A DNA stretch of 62,404 nt from Acetatifactor sp. (GTDB lineage Bacteria; Bacillota; Clostridia; Lachnospirales; Lachnospiraceae). Both the position numbers and the translations under genes were made by a program. The stretch covers positions 1-62,404 of the forward strand of contig JAFLRN010000008.1 of the NCBI GenBank assembly GCA_022511385.1, written 5' to 3'. The notes beneath the pieces are model-generated. The model did not search any database, was not told the origin of the DNA, and was given only the letters and a program-made list of their open reading frames with translations. Positions 46,369 to 54,420 of this stretch are shown one piece after another (the first letter of the stretch is position 1; the number at the start of each line of letters is the position of its first letter).

Positions 46369-47217
46369 TTACTGCAGTTCAAATACATCGAAGCCAAAGA
46401 TTTCCTTGGAGATTTTTGACAATGTACCATCCTCGTACAATTGAGCCAGGCACTTATCAATTGCTTCATACAGCTCTGTCTCATTCTTGTTGATAATAGG
46501 ATAGGTATGAATAATATCCACAGGGTCTGAAACTGCCAAACCTGCTCTAGCCTCCTCGGAATACATATTGTATACCTGCAGAATATTGATAGTCAGATCA
46601 TACTCACCGGTCTGAACCGCCGCCAGAGCATCTGCTGTATTCATGCTGGAATCCAGTTCAATCTCCACCTGAGCATCCGGATGAGCCTCATTCCATCTGT
46701 TCACCACCTGAGGAATACCACCGGCCGGTGTGGTGGGATAGATCTTTAATCCACGGTCATACACATCCTGAAAGCTGGTGATGGGCTCAGCACTCGCATT
46801 GTAGATCAGGCCGATAGTTGCATTACCCATATTGTGCTCCGGAATCAGATAAGTCTCTTCTCTCTCAGCGTTGCGGAACAGCATGTTGATGCCAACCTGG
46901 TAGGTACCGGTTTGTACACCCACATTTAAAGTCTCCTTATCAGCCAGTTCAAACTTAAACTCATACTGAGGCAACAGCTCATCAATGGCCTTAAAAACTT
47001 CTACATCATAGCCTGCTGCATTTCCATCGTCATCCGCATAAGTAATGGGAAAGAAACCCGGTGCTGCACAGACTGTAATGGTGCGGACATCCTGATCACC
47101 GTTTGCATTCGCATTGCTCGCTGTGCTGTCATTTCCGCAGGCTGTCAGCCCTATCGTCAATATGGCGGCATATGCCAAAGCTACTGTTCTTTTAAGATTT
47201 TTACTGTTTTTTTTCAT
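46369..47217 (-). CDS. Amino-acid ABC transporter substrate-binding lipoprotein
   Basis: 282 residues. Signal peptide with lipobox LTAC (cysteine about residue 27) after MKKNSKNLKRTVALAYAAILT. The SBP family 3 signature appears as YDVEVFKAIDELLPQYEFKF, and the C-terminal lobe ends KCLAQLYEDGTLSKISKEIFG. It would capture a polar or sulfur-containing amino acid outside the membrane. Specificity is not readable, but the leader peptide suggests cystine or an S-substituted cysteine. Confidence 0.9.
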   Translation of the reverse strand: MKKNSKNLKRTVALAYAAILTIGLTACGNDSTASNANANGDQDVRTITVCAAPGFFPITYADDDGNAAGYDVEVFKAIDELLPQYEFKFELADKETLNVGVQTGTYQVGINMLFRNAEREETYLIPEHNMGNATIGLIYNASAEPITSFQDVYDRGLKIYPTTPAGGIPQVVNRWNEAHPDAQVEIELDSSMNTADALAAVQTGEYDLTINILQVYNMYSEEARAGLAVSDPVDIIHTYPIINKNETELYEAIDKCLAQLYEDGTLSKISKEIFGFDVFELQ

Positions 47218-47248
47218 TTTATCTCCTCCTAAAACTGAAATATGTGCG

Positions 47249-47998
47249 TTAAATCTGGTAGTCTAGCGGATATAAACGTTGAATGAATTGTTTCGTTCTC
47301 TCCTGCTTTGGCGAAAGGAAGATTTCCCTGGGCGGACCTTCCTCCACGATCACGCCGCCGTCCATAAAAACAATCCGATTGGACAACTCCCGCGCAAACT
47401 CAATCTCGTGAGTGACAATCAGCATTGTCATGCCCTCTTTCGCCACTTTCTTAATGGTATTCAGTACTTCTGCGGACAGCTCCGGATCCAAAGCCGAGGT
47501 AGGTTCATCCAGTAAAAGGATCGACGGCTCCATGGCAATGGCCCTGGCAATTGCTGCACGCTGCTGTTGACCGCCGGAAATCTGACTGGGATACTGGCTT
47601 TCAAATTCTGTCATACCCACTTTCGCAAGTTCCGTCCTGGCAATATCCAGCGCCTCCTTTTTCGGTAGCTTCTTCACCACTAAAAGCCCTTCCATCACAT
47701 TTTCCAGAACTGTCTTGTTGCGGAAGAGATTATAGGTCTGAAACACCATTCCACTGCAACGGCAGATCCGAAGGATCTCTTTCTTGGAGGCATGTGCCGT
47801 GTCCACAGAAACATCATCTATCGTGATCGCTCCCTTCTGGGCCCTCTCCAAAAAATTCACGCACCGCAGAAGGGTAGTTTTACCTGTTCCGCTAGGACCA
47901 ATAATAGTGACTATCTCGCCGTCAGACACCTGAAGGCTGACACCCTTAAGTATTTCCTTTGCGCCAAAGGATTTGTGAAGATCATTGATTTTCAGCAT
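47249..47998 (-). CDS. Amino-acid ABC transporter ATP-binding protein
   Basis: 249 residues. Walker A GPSGTGKT (about 34-41), signature ISGGQQQR, Walker B ILLLDEPTSALDP and the switch histidine TH in IVTHEIEFAREL. It belongs to the GlnQ/TcyC type. GAGGAACACG precedes the ATG. It is the first full gene after the cysteine-codon leader, 90 bases after the leader stop, and 33 bases beyond the attenuator terminator. Confidence 0.93.
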   Translation of the reverse strand: MLKINDLHKSFGAKEILKGVSLQVSDGEIVTIIGPSGTGKTTLLRCVNFLERAQKGAITIDDVSVDTAHASKKEILRICRCSGMVFQTYNLFRNKTVLENVMEGLLVVKKLPKKEALDIARTELAKVGMTEFESQYPSQISGGQQQRAAIARAIAMEPSILLLDEPTSALDPELSAEVLNTIKKVAKEGMTMLIVTHEIEFARELSNRIVFMDGGVIVEEGPPREIFLSPKQERTKQFIQRLYPLDYQI

Positions 47999-48030
47999 AT
48001 TACGTGTTCCTCTTTGTCTCTGACCGTCAT

Positions 48031-48055
48031 AAAAAAAGCAGGCTCACAAGCCCGC
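48031..48055 (-). terminator. Attenuator terminator of the cysteine-transport operon
   Basis: Minus strand GCGGGCU-UGUG-AGCCUGC (one G-U pair) followed by UUUUUUU and then AUG AC. Its 3' arm CCUGC is complementary to GCAGG located directly after the leader-peptide stop codon (48081-48085), so a competing antiterminator can form. It lies 33 bases before the ATPase start. Confidence 0.9.
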
Positions 48056-48087
48056 GCAAAACATCAACAATCTACTCAGACCTGCCA

Positions 48088-48201
48088 TCATATCTTTATG
48101 GAATTAGGCACACAACAAAGAGATATGCAGCAACACATACAGCACCTAAAGTCATTGTTCATAATCTGAGTTCCAACAGAAGCCAATATTTTTGCTCTCA
48201 T
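48088..48201 (-). CDS. Cysteine-rich 37-residue leader peptide
   Basis: Minus strand ATG at 48201 with AAGGAGGAATAGTC upstream (an excellent ribosome site), stop TGA at 48088-48090. Sequence runs MRAKILASVGTQIMNNDF, then RCCMCCCISLCC, then VPNSIKI. Seven cysteines fall in codons 20-30 (20, 21, 23, 24, 25, 29, 30), both TGC and TGT codons. No membrane segment or signal. Downstream GCAGG, antiterminator pairing and the terminator give the layout of a transcription attenuator sensing charged tRNA-Cys. It is too short for usual gene callers. Known precedent: amino-acid leader peptides in trp/his operons and polycysteine leader ORFs described in mycobacteria. Confidence 0.85.
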   Translation of the reverse strand: MRAKILASVGTQIMNNDFRCCMCCCISLCCVPNSIKI

Positions 48202-48223
48202 GACTATTCCTCCTTTTCCTTGT

Positions 48224-48243
48224 ATTCCTACTAGAAAAGTATG
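48224..48243. promoter_or_regulatory. Putative cysteine-regulon box, copy 1
   Basis: Plus-strand ATTCCTACTAGAAAAGTATG just downstream of the start of transcription and upstream of the leader-peptide ribosome site. It shares ATTCCTAC and an outward dyad (CCTAC/GTATG) with the box at 50803-50822. Rrf2-type cysteine regulators such as CymR bind sites with GGAAT-type half-sites, but assignment is inference. Confidence 0.45.
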
Positions 48244-48258
48244 ATTTAACTGTTTAGT

Positions 48259-48287
48259 ATGTTACTACTGCTGACATTATCTGTCAA
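48259..48287 (-). promoter_or_regulatory. Promoter of the cysteine-leader operon
   Basis: Minus strand TTGACA (48282-48287), 17-base spacer, TAACAT (48259-48264). The -35 region overlaps the palindrome TGACA-TTATC-TGTCA (48272-48286), a possible operator. Confidence 0.7.
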
Positions 48288-48341
48288 TACCTAATTTAAA
48301 AATTTGCAATTTTTTTTAAAACAAGAATTTTCAGGACCTCA

Positions 48342-49517
48342 TTAAAGCTCTTTTAACGCCTTCTCAAGCTGCTCCAGCGCCTGCTGCAAAACCACCCTTG
48401 GACATGCAATATTGATCCGCTCAAATCCTTCGCCATCCACACCGAACATAGCGCCACTGTCCAGCCAGAGTCGGGCTTTGTTCACAATCAGATCCTCCCG
48501 CTGTGCCTCCGTGAGTCCAAGCCCACGAAAGTCCAGCCATATCAGGTAGGTGCCCTCGGGCTCCACCAACCTGATCCTTGGCAGATGCTCCTTCAGATAT
48601 TCCCTGACAAAGTTCAGATTCTCCGCCAGATAAACCTTCAAAGCCTTCAGCCAGGACTCACCCTTCTCATAAGCCGCCTGACATGCCACCAGCCCCATCA
48701 GGTTCAACTGGCTGTATCCGGCTGCGTCCACAGCTTTCTTAAACTGCTTTCTCAGCTTCTGATTGGAAATGAAAATGTTGGATGCCTGCAGACCTGCCAG
48801 ATTAAAGGTCTTGCTGGGCGCGGTACAGGTCACAGTAATGTCCGAAAACTCCGACGACAGGTTCGCAAACACATGATGTATATGACCTTCATAAGTAAAA
48901 TCACCGTGAATCTCATCGCTGACCACCAACACGCCATGGCGCAGGCAGATTTCTCCCAGCTTCCTAAGCTCCCACTCCTGCCATACCCTGCCCACCGGGT
49001 TGTGAGGGCTGCACAGCAAAAACAGCTTCACATCGTTGGCTTGAATCTTCTCCTCCAGATCCTCAAAGTCAATCTCATAGTGTCCTTCTACCAGCTTCAG
49101 AGGGCTGTTGACCAGTACCCTATTGTTATCGCGAATCACTTCGCTGAAGGGATAATATACCGGCTGCTGTAAGAGGACAGTATCCCCCTCCTTCGTAAAA
49201 GCCTTAATCGCCATTGCCAGTGCGAATACCACGCCGGGAGTCTTGACCAGCCAGCTACTCTCCACCTGCCAGTCAAAGTGTTCTATGTACCAGCGCTGCA
49301 CAGCCAGAAAATAGTCTTCCTTCCCCTCACTATATCCAAAAATACCGTGGCTTACTACATGCTGCAGCCGCTCTAAAATTTCCGGTGCAGTCTGAAAATC
49401 CATGTCCGCCACCCAAAGCGGCAGCACGTCCTCATGTTTACCGCGCTCTCTGGCAAAATCATATTTCAGGCAGTTGGTTCCTCTGCGATCTACTACCCGA
49501 TCAAAATCATAACCCAT
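48342..49517 (-). CDS. MalY/PatB-type PLP aminotransferase / C-S lyase
   Basis: 391 residues. Fold type I PLP enzyme with SDEIHGDFTY (PLP aspartate region), APSKTFNLAGLQASN (Schiff-base lysine) and a C-terminal RINIACPR. The start MGYDFDRVVDRRGTNCLKYD is the PatB/MalY hallmark. These enzymes cleave cystathionine or other S-substituted cysteines, giving thiol, pyruvate and ammonia. ATG at 49517 has GGAG seven bases upstream. It follows the cystathionine-enzyme gene after a 108-base structured spacer and precedes the cysteine-leader operon. Confidence 0.88.
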   Translation of the reverse strand: MGYDFDRVVDRRGTNCLKYDFARERGKHEDVLPLWVADMDFQTAPEILERLQHVVSHGIFGYSEGKEDYFLAVQRWYIEHFDWQVESSWLVKTPGVVFALAMAIKAFTKEGDTVLLQQPVYYPFSEVIRDNNRVLVNSPLKLVEGHYEIDFEDLEEKIQANDVKLFLLCSPHNPVGRVWQEWELRKLGEICLRHGVLVVSDEIHGDFTYEGHIHHVFANLSSEFSDITVTCTAPSKTFNLAGLQASNIFISNQKLRKQFKKAVDAAGYSQLNLMGLVACQAAYEKGESWLKALKVYLAENLNFVREYLKEHLPRIRLVEPEGTYLIWLDFRGLGLTEAQREDLIVNKARLWLDSGAMFGVDGEGFERINIACPRVVLQQALEQLEKALKEL

Positions 49518-49530
49518 ATTAATCTCCATT

Positions 49531-49631
49531 CCGGAGCGCTTACGCGACGGGGCGACGCGAATATCAGATTCGCTTCTGCCATCAAAATGAACTAAAGTTC
49601 ATAGAAATTTGTGACGCTCCGGCACAAATTT
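49531..49631 (-). promoter_or_regulatory. Structured spacer between the two trans-sulfuration-type genes
   Basis: Three hairpins in about 100 bases on the minus strand: AAATTTGTG/CACAAATTT (9 pairs, loop CCGGAGCGT), ATGAACT/AGTTCAT, and GCGAAT/ATTCGC. The first hairpin's loop CCGGAGCG is complementary to CGCTCCGG at 49531-49538, directly 5' of the next gene's ribosome site. A pseudoknot or alternative stem is therefore possible. It may be a control element or a palindromic repeat. Confidence 0.5.
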
Positions 49632-49637
49632 TTGCTA

Positions 49638-50783
49638 TTAAGCCAGTGCCTGTTCCAGATCCGCCAACAGGTCATCAATGTGCTCAATACCCACCGACAT
49701 GCGCAGGAAGTTCTCCGTAATACCGAGACTCTCCCTGATTTCCACGGGAACATCACCGTGGGTCTGAAGCATGGGATAGGTCAGCAGGGATTCCACGCCT
49801 CCCAGGCTTTCCGCATAGGAAATCAGCTTCACTCTCTCCAGCATCTCCCGAGCCGTCTGTTCCGTATCCGTCCGGAAGGAAATCATACTTCCAAAACCTC
49901 TTGCCTGCTTCAGGTTCACATCATAACCGGGATGCTCCAACAGCCCCACATAATACACATGGGTAATCTTTTTCTGCTTCTGAAGCCACTTTGCAATAGT
50001 CAGAGCGTTGCTCTGCTGGCGCTCCATCCTCACTGCCAGAGTCTTGATGCCCCGCAGGACAAGATAGCTGTCAAAGGGCGAAAGGCCTGAACCCACCGTC
50101 TTGTACAGGTATCGCATGGGTTCAACCAACTCCTCTCTGGCTACACTCAAAAACCCTGCAATGGTATCGTTATGCCCACTCAAAAACTTTGTTCCGCTGT
50201 GAGTCACAATGTCCGCCCCAAACTGGATTGGATTCTGAAGATAGGGAGACAGGAAGGTATTGTCCACGATCAACAGCAGATTGTACTTGTCTGCCAGCCG
50301 CTTCATCTCCGCCAGATCCGTCACCTCCATGGTAGGATTGCTTGGAGTTTCTATGTACAGCGCTTTAGTCTTGTCGGTAATAGCCTGCTCCACCTGCTCC
50401 TGATGGGAAGTATTCACATAGGTAAAGGAAAGATTTCGGGTTTTTCCTACCGTCTCAAAAATTCTCACCGAGCCGCCGTAGAGATCCTCTGAACAGACAA
50501 AGTGTGATCCCGGCTCGAACAGCTCCAAACAAAGACCAATGGCTGCCATACCCGAAGCGCAGGCCACTGTATCCAGCGCACCTTCCATGGAAGAGATAAC
50601 CTGCTCAAGCTCCGCCCTTGTGGGATTGCTGGCCCTGGTGTAATCATAGCCTGTACTTTTTCCAATCCCAGGATGGGAAAAGGTTGCCGTCTGAAAGATC
50701 GGTGTTGCCACCGCGCCAAAGGGATGGGCATCACTCCTGTGTTCTTCTCCGCAGATACATTTTGTTTCAATCCGATATGCCAT
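49638..50783 (-). CDS. Cystathionine gamma-synthase/lyase family PLP enzyme
   Basis: 381 residues. Schiff-base lysine in THSGTKFLSGHNDTIAGF; TASNPTRAELEQ-like YTRASNPTRAELEQVISSME and SLGGVESLLTYP are Cys/Met-metabolism family signatures. It could be a cystathionine gamma-synthase, gamma-lyase or homocysteine synthase; sequence alone does not separate them. AGTGAGAGG precedes the ATG. With the PatB-type gene it would form a cysteine-methionine interconversion pair. It has its own strong promoter with a putative regulon box. Confidence 0.9.
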   Translation of the reverse strand: MAYRIETKCICGEEHRSDAHPFGAVATPIFQTATFSHPGIGKSTGYDYTRASNPTRAELEQVISSMEGALDTVACASGMAAIGLCLELFEPGSHFVCSEDLYGGSVRIFETVGKTRNLSFTYVNTSHQEQVEQAITDKTKALYIETPSNPTMEVTDLAEMKRLADKYNLLLIVDNTFLSPYLQNPIQFGADIVTHSGTKFLSGHNDTIAGFLSVAREELVEPMRYLYKTVGSGLSPFDSYLVLRGIKTLAVRMERQQSNALTIAKWLQKQKKITHVYYVGLLEHPGYDVNLKQARGFGSMISFRTDTEQTAREMLERVKLISYAESLGGVESLLTYPMLQTHGDVPVEIRESLGITENFLRMSVGIEHIDDLLADLEQALA

Positions 50784-50802
50784 TTTAACCTCTCACTTAT
50801 TA

Positions 50803-50822
50803 ATTCCTACTTATTCTATAGG
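50803..50822. promoter_or_regulatory. Putative cysteine-regulon box, copy 2
   Basis: Plus-strand ATTCCTACTTATTCTATAGG in the 5' leader of the cystathionine-enzyme gene, 20 bases as in copy 1, with dyad CCTA...TAGG and the shared half-site ATTCCTAC. Confidence 0.45.
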
Positions 50823-50845
50823 TTTAATATGTTAATGCAAAAAAC

Positions 50846-50874
50846 AGTATAAAATGGTTTACCAGGTTTGTCAA
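50846..50874 (-). promoter_or_regulatory. Strong sigma-A promoter of the cystathionine-enzyme gene
   Basis: Minus strand TTGACA (50869-50874), 17-base spacer, TATACT (50846-50851). The 308-base gap 50784-51091 also holds a direct repeat CAGCCAGCTG (50909 and 50940 areas) and the terminator of the next operon; no open frame is seen. Confidence 0.85.
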
Positions 50875-51022
50875 CTGTTTTTTCTGAAGGCGCGTACCGG
50901 CGTATACCCAGCCAGCTGCTCTTCAATCAAATACCACACAGCCAGCTGATGGGGTATCGAGATTGATGCGCAGCAGAGAGGAATTCCCTTTAGCACATTG
51001 GTATTTTCATCCTCCCGGGAAC

Positions 51023-51061
51023 AAAAAGAAAGCAGAGGATTGATTGCTTCCTATGCTTTCT
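51023..51061 (-). terminator. Terminator of the Hpt-DUF342-HD-GYP operon
   Basis: Minus strand AGAAAGCATAGGA, 9-base loop, TCCTCTGCTTTCT then UUUU. Thirteen pairs with one mismatch, 30 bases past the stop. Confidence 0.8.
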
Positions 51062-51091
51062 GTGATTTATTCTTTCCTATTATCTATGCAT

Positions 51092-52192
51092 TTACTGCTG
51101 TTTTTTGTTCTGGAGCTGATTCAGTTCCTCAAATTGCTTTTTCACCTTACGGAAGCATTCCAGCAGCTTGGGTGAGAAGACACCGCACTCACCGGACACG
51201 ATCATATGGAAGGCCTCGTCCTCGGAATATGCGCTCTTGTACACGCGCTCGCTGACCAGAGCATCGTAAACGTCCGCCAGACCAACCAGCTGGGCGGAAA
51301 TGGGAATAGCGTCGCCTGCCAAGCCGTCCGGATAACCCTTGCCGTCGTAGCGCTCATGATGATGGCGACAGATATCATAGCTGGCTTTACTGTAGGCTTC
51401 ATCCCAAACACCGACCACATTATTCAGCACATCACAGCCTCTGGTGGTATGGGATTTCATATATTCGTATTCTTCCTTGGTAAGCCTTGCGGGCTTCAAC
51501 AGAATACTGTCGGGAATCGCAATTTTCCCAATATCATGAAGAGAGCTGGCAGACACAATAACATCAATCTTTTCCTGAGTAAGCCCATACTCGGGATAGT
51601 CAATCATCATCTGCTCTGCCAGGATTCTGGTAAAGCCCTTTACTCTCTTGACATGTTCGCCGCTCTCCAAGTTACGGCACTCTACCACGGTACCTAGAAT
51701 ATCGATGATATGAGTGTTGCTTTCTTTCAGCTTTTCGGCTTGCATAACCAGAAGCTTATACTGCTTCTTTAAAGTAGCTGTCTGTTTTTCGACCTTTTCC
51801 TCCAACTGGTTCTTATACGCAAACAGATCCACAATATTCTTAACCCGGTTCCTGACAATAGCATTATCGAAGGGCTTCTTGATAAAGTCGGATACGCCCA
51901 TCTCAAAGCACTTGCTCTCTACACCTGCCTTGGATTCGGCAGTGATCACCAGTACAGGAATCGTCTTCAACCATGAATGGTCCTTCATGACCTCCAGCAC
52001 CGCAAAGCCATCCATCTCGGGCATAACAAGATCCAGCAGCACTACTGCAATCTCATCCTGATGCTCCTGAATCATTGTGATGGCATTTTTGCCGCTGTCC
52101 GCTTCCAGAATAGGATACTCCTTCTCCAGAATGGCTGCCAGCATCTCCCTGTTCATTTCCAAGTCGTCAACAATCAATACCTTACTGCGCAT
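51092..52192 (-). CDS. HD-GYP response regulator (RpfG-like)
   Basis: 366 residues. Receiver domain at 1-120 (KVLIVDDLEMNREMLAAILE; phosphoacceptor Asp in VVLLDLVMPEMDGF). A coiled coil near 130-165 follows, then an HD-GYP domain: ASSLHDIGKIAIPDSIL, CRHHHERYDGKGYPDGLAGD, and VGLADVYDALVSERVY. The GYP is present as GKGYPDGL. The domain hydrolyses cyclic di-GMP in many members. GAGGAACAAAAT precedes the ATG. It is the last gene of an operon with an Hpt protein, so a phosphorelay is likely. Confidence 0.92.
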   Translation of the reverse strand: MRSKVLIVDDLEMNREMLAAILEKEYPILEADSGKNAITMIQEHQDEIAVVLLDLVMPEMDGFAVLEVMKDHSWLKTIPVLVITAESKAGVESKCFEMGVSDFIKKPFDNAIVRNRVKNIVDLFAYKNQLEEKVEKQTATLKKQYKLLVMQAEKLKESNTHIIDILGTVVECRNLESGEHVKRVKGFTRILAEQMMIDYPEYGLTQEKIDVIVSASSLHDIGKIAIPDSILLKPARLTKEEYEYMKSHTTRGCDVLNNVVGVWDEAYSKASYDICRHHHERYDGKGYPDGLAGDAIPISAQLVGLADVYDALVSERVYKSAYSEDEAFHMIVSGECGVFSPKLLECFRKVKKQFEELNQLQNKKQQ

Positions 52193-52221
52193 ATTTTGTT
52201 CCTCCGCGGCCTATCCCCAAC

Positions 52222-54399
52222 TTAATTCCTGTAAACAGCCACTCTTGCATCTACTCTTTTCAGTCTCACGTTTCGCGCCTGTTTTGCCGTCCAGCGCTTA
52301 CCATTTATCTCAAACACAGTTCCTTCGTATAAAGTATCATGTACCACAGCCTGCGCATTCCGCACGGCTTCGATTTCTTTCTCCATATCGAACTTATGCA
52401 TCATCAGCGCATCCACCTCTTTTTCCTTGGCGAAAATGGCACGCTCAACTTTCAGGTACATCTCCATGGTATTTCTTACCTCGGGAGGATACTTCACATG
52501 GAAATCCGCATAGGCGTTTCTGAGAATTTCAAGCTGCTTGTTGGTCTCTGCAATCCGCTGTTCCACATCATCCTGTCGCTCAGAAAGCTCATCATTTTCA
52601 CCAATTCGGATCATGGTCGCAAGACCGGCTCTGTTGCCGGCCGAGGTCACATCGATGGATATCTTTGCATAAGCCATGCCGCCTGCCAGCTGGCCATTCT
52701 TACCGGAGATAGTGATCTTGTTTTCCGAATACAGATCACAGTTCAGGCAATAGCCCGCACGGATCTCATTGCCTGCGTATACCCGGCAGGACTCAAAAAA
52801 CTTGCCGGTCACATCAACAGCCGCCTTGATATAACCCACGGCATTTCCGTTCACACCCTGCTTGATACACACGCTGCCCTCACTGCTCTCAATGGTAGCA
52901 GACTCCACATAACCGTTCACCACCACGTCGCCCGTGGCCTGTATCAGGGCACCAACGCCCACATTTCCTGATACATATATATTGCCGTCGAAGGTAATAT
53001 TGCCGGTGGCAAGACTGACCTCCTCAATAGACAGCGTTTTGTCTATATCAATCCGATTGCCGTCCAGTATGATCCGGCCGCTGACATCGGCAATATAAGT
53101 TCGGTCATCCTCCGTCAGCGAAAAGCCATTGCCAATCAGCACGCTTCTCTCACGGCCTTTCCGGGGCGGGAGTTCCCTGCCCGTTACTGTATAGCCGGCT
53201 TCTCCCATCTCTGCGTCATGATACACCGCAATACGCTGGCCGGCCTGAACGAACTCGTACCACTGTATCTCTGAAAAGTCCACAGAACCGTCGGGCAGAA
53301 GCTTTGGCTGTCTGTCCAGTTCCGTTTTAAAGAAATATTCATACCAGCCGTCGGGGCCATCTGTGGATGCTTTCCCCTTGGCCACCCTAACGGTCTTGTC
53401 CCTGAACCCACCTCGCAGAAGCTTGTTGATCTCCGGCTCCATAATGCCTTTTTTCACGCCGCTGAAGTTCAAGGCACTCATAATCTGAGCTTTCGTCAGC
53501 CTGCTGCTGTCTTTAATATAGATAAAGGCTTCCATCTCATCACTGCTGACCGTGACGGAAATATCCTGAAAGGTCTCAAAACGTGCCTGCTCTTCTGAGA
53601 AGAGAAGTGAGTTATTATTCTCCTGCAGCGCAAGGCGCATCCGCCTCATATCCGTGGCGGTATACATCAGCGTGTAATAAGGAGTAATATCGATGCCGTT
53701 CTCCAGGCCTAAGCGGATCTCATGCATCTGCTGCCAATCGTAGAGCGGATTGGCGTAACAGGATACATCGATACGGTTCTCCATGCCCAGACGGATCTCT
53801 CGCATCTGCTGCCAGCTAAAGTCTATCCTTGCATAGCAGGATACGTCCAGGCCCTTGTCAAGGCCCTCAACAATCTCATGTATGGAAACGCCCCGCAGCT
53901 CCTTATTGAGATAGGGCGTTATGTTCAGATGCTTCTCCAGCGCAATTCTGATCTGCTCCAGCTGTTCCGCGTTGTAGCCCTGCTGAATATATTCCACGAT
54001 ATAAATCTTGGACATCAGGGCTTTGCGCAATTCCCGGAGAACACCTGCATCCTGTTTCTTATATTTGGACAGATCCACGCCGCTGTTCAAGCCCAAGCGG
54101 ATCTGGCGCATTCTGTCATAGGAAATAGACGGGTTGGCATATAAGGTTATATCCACCCCATCCTGAAGTCCGCTGCGGATTTCTTCCATCTGAAACCAGT
54201 CATAATCCGTGGAAGCATAGACCTCTACCGGAAGTCTCTCCATCTGCCCCAAACGGATCTGGCGCATCTGTATGGCAAAGAATTCCTTTTTCGCATACAC
54301 AGAGGTATCGAGACCTAATTCGAGGCCTTCCTGTATTTCGTTGATTTGGTCCAGCGTAAAGCCGGAATCCAGATAAAACTTCTGCTCTTCCTTAGTCAT
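52222..54399 (-). CDS. DUF342 (FapA) protein with N-terminal repeats
   Basis: 725 residues, cytoplasmic. Residues about 1-270 hold some eight units of about 30-36 residues built on QMxxIRLGLExGxDxSxYAxP (for example MRQIRLGLNSGVDLSKY, QMREIRLGMENRIDVSCYAN, QMHEIRLGLENGIDITPYYT). Residues about 290-560 are the DUF342 beta-helix (VSLATGNITFDGNIYVSGNV, AGNEIRAGYCLNCDLYSENK). A coiled coil (ERIAETNKQLEILRNAY) precedes the tail. DUF342/FapA proteins are structural or signalling proteins with unclear roles. It lies between an Hpt and an HD-GYP gene. ACGAGGTAGT precedes the ATG. Confidence 0.82.
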   Translation of the reverse strand: MTKEEQKFYLDSGFTLDQINEIQEGLELGLDTSVYAKKEFFAIQMRQIRLGQMERLPVEVYASTDYDWFQMEEIRSGLQDGVDITLYANPSISYDRMRQIRLGLNSGVDLSKYKKQDAGVLRELRKALMSKIYIVEYIQQGYNAEQLEQIRIALEKHLNITPYLNKELRGVSIHEIVEGLDKGLDVSCYARIDFSWQQMREIRLGMENRIDVSCYANPLYDWQQMHEIRLGLENGIDITPYYTLMYTATDMRRMRLALQENNNSLLFSEEQARFETFQDISVTVSSDEMEAFIYIKDSSRLTKAQIMSALNFSGVKKGIMEPEINKLLRGGFRDKTVRVAKGKASTDGPDGWYEYFFKTELDRQPKLLPDGSVDFSEIQWYEFVQAGQRIAVYHDAEMGEAGYTVTGRELPPRKGRERSVLIGNGFSLTEDDRTYIADVSGRIILDGNRIDIDKTLSIEEVSLATGNITFDGNIYVSGNVGVGALIQATGDVVVNGYVESATIESSEGSVCIKQGVNGNAVGYIKAAVDVTGKFFESCRVYAGNEIRAGYCLNCDLYSENKITISGKNGQLAGGMAYAKISIDVTSAGNRAGLATMIRIGENDELSERQDDVEQRIAETNKQLEILRNAYADFHVKYPPEVRNTMEMYLKVERAIFAKEKEVDALMMHKFDMEKEIEAVRNAQAVVHDTLYEGTVFEINGKRWTAKQARNVRLKRVDARVAVYRN

Positions 54400-54420
54400 A
54401 CTACCTCGTCAGACAAAATA

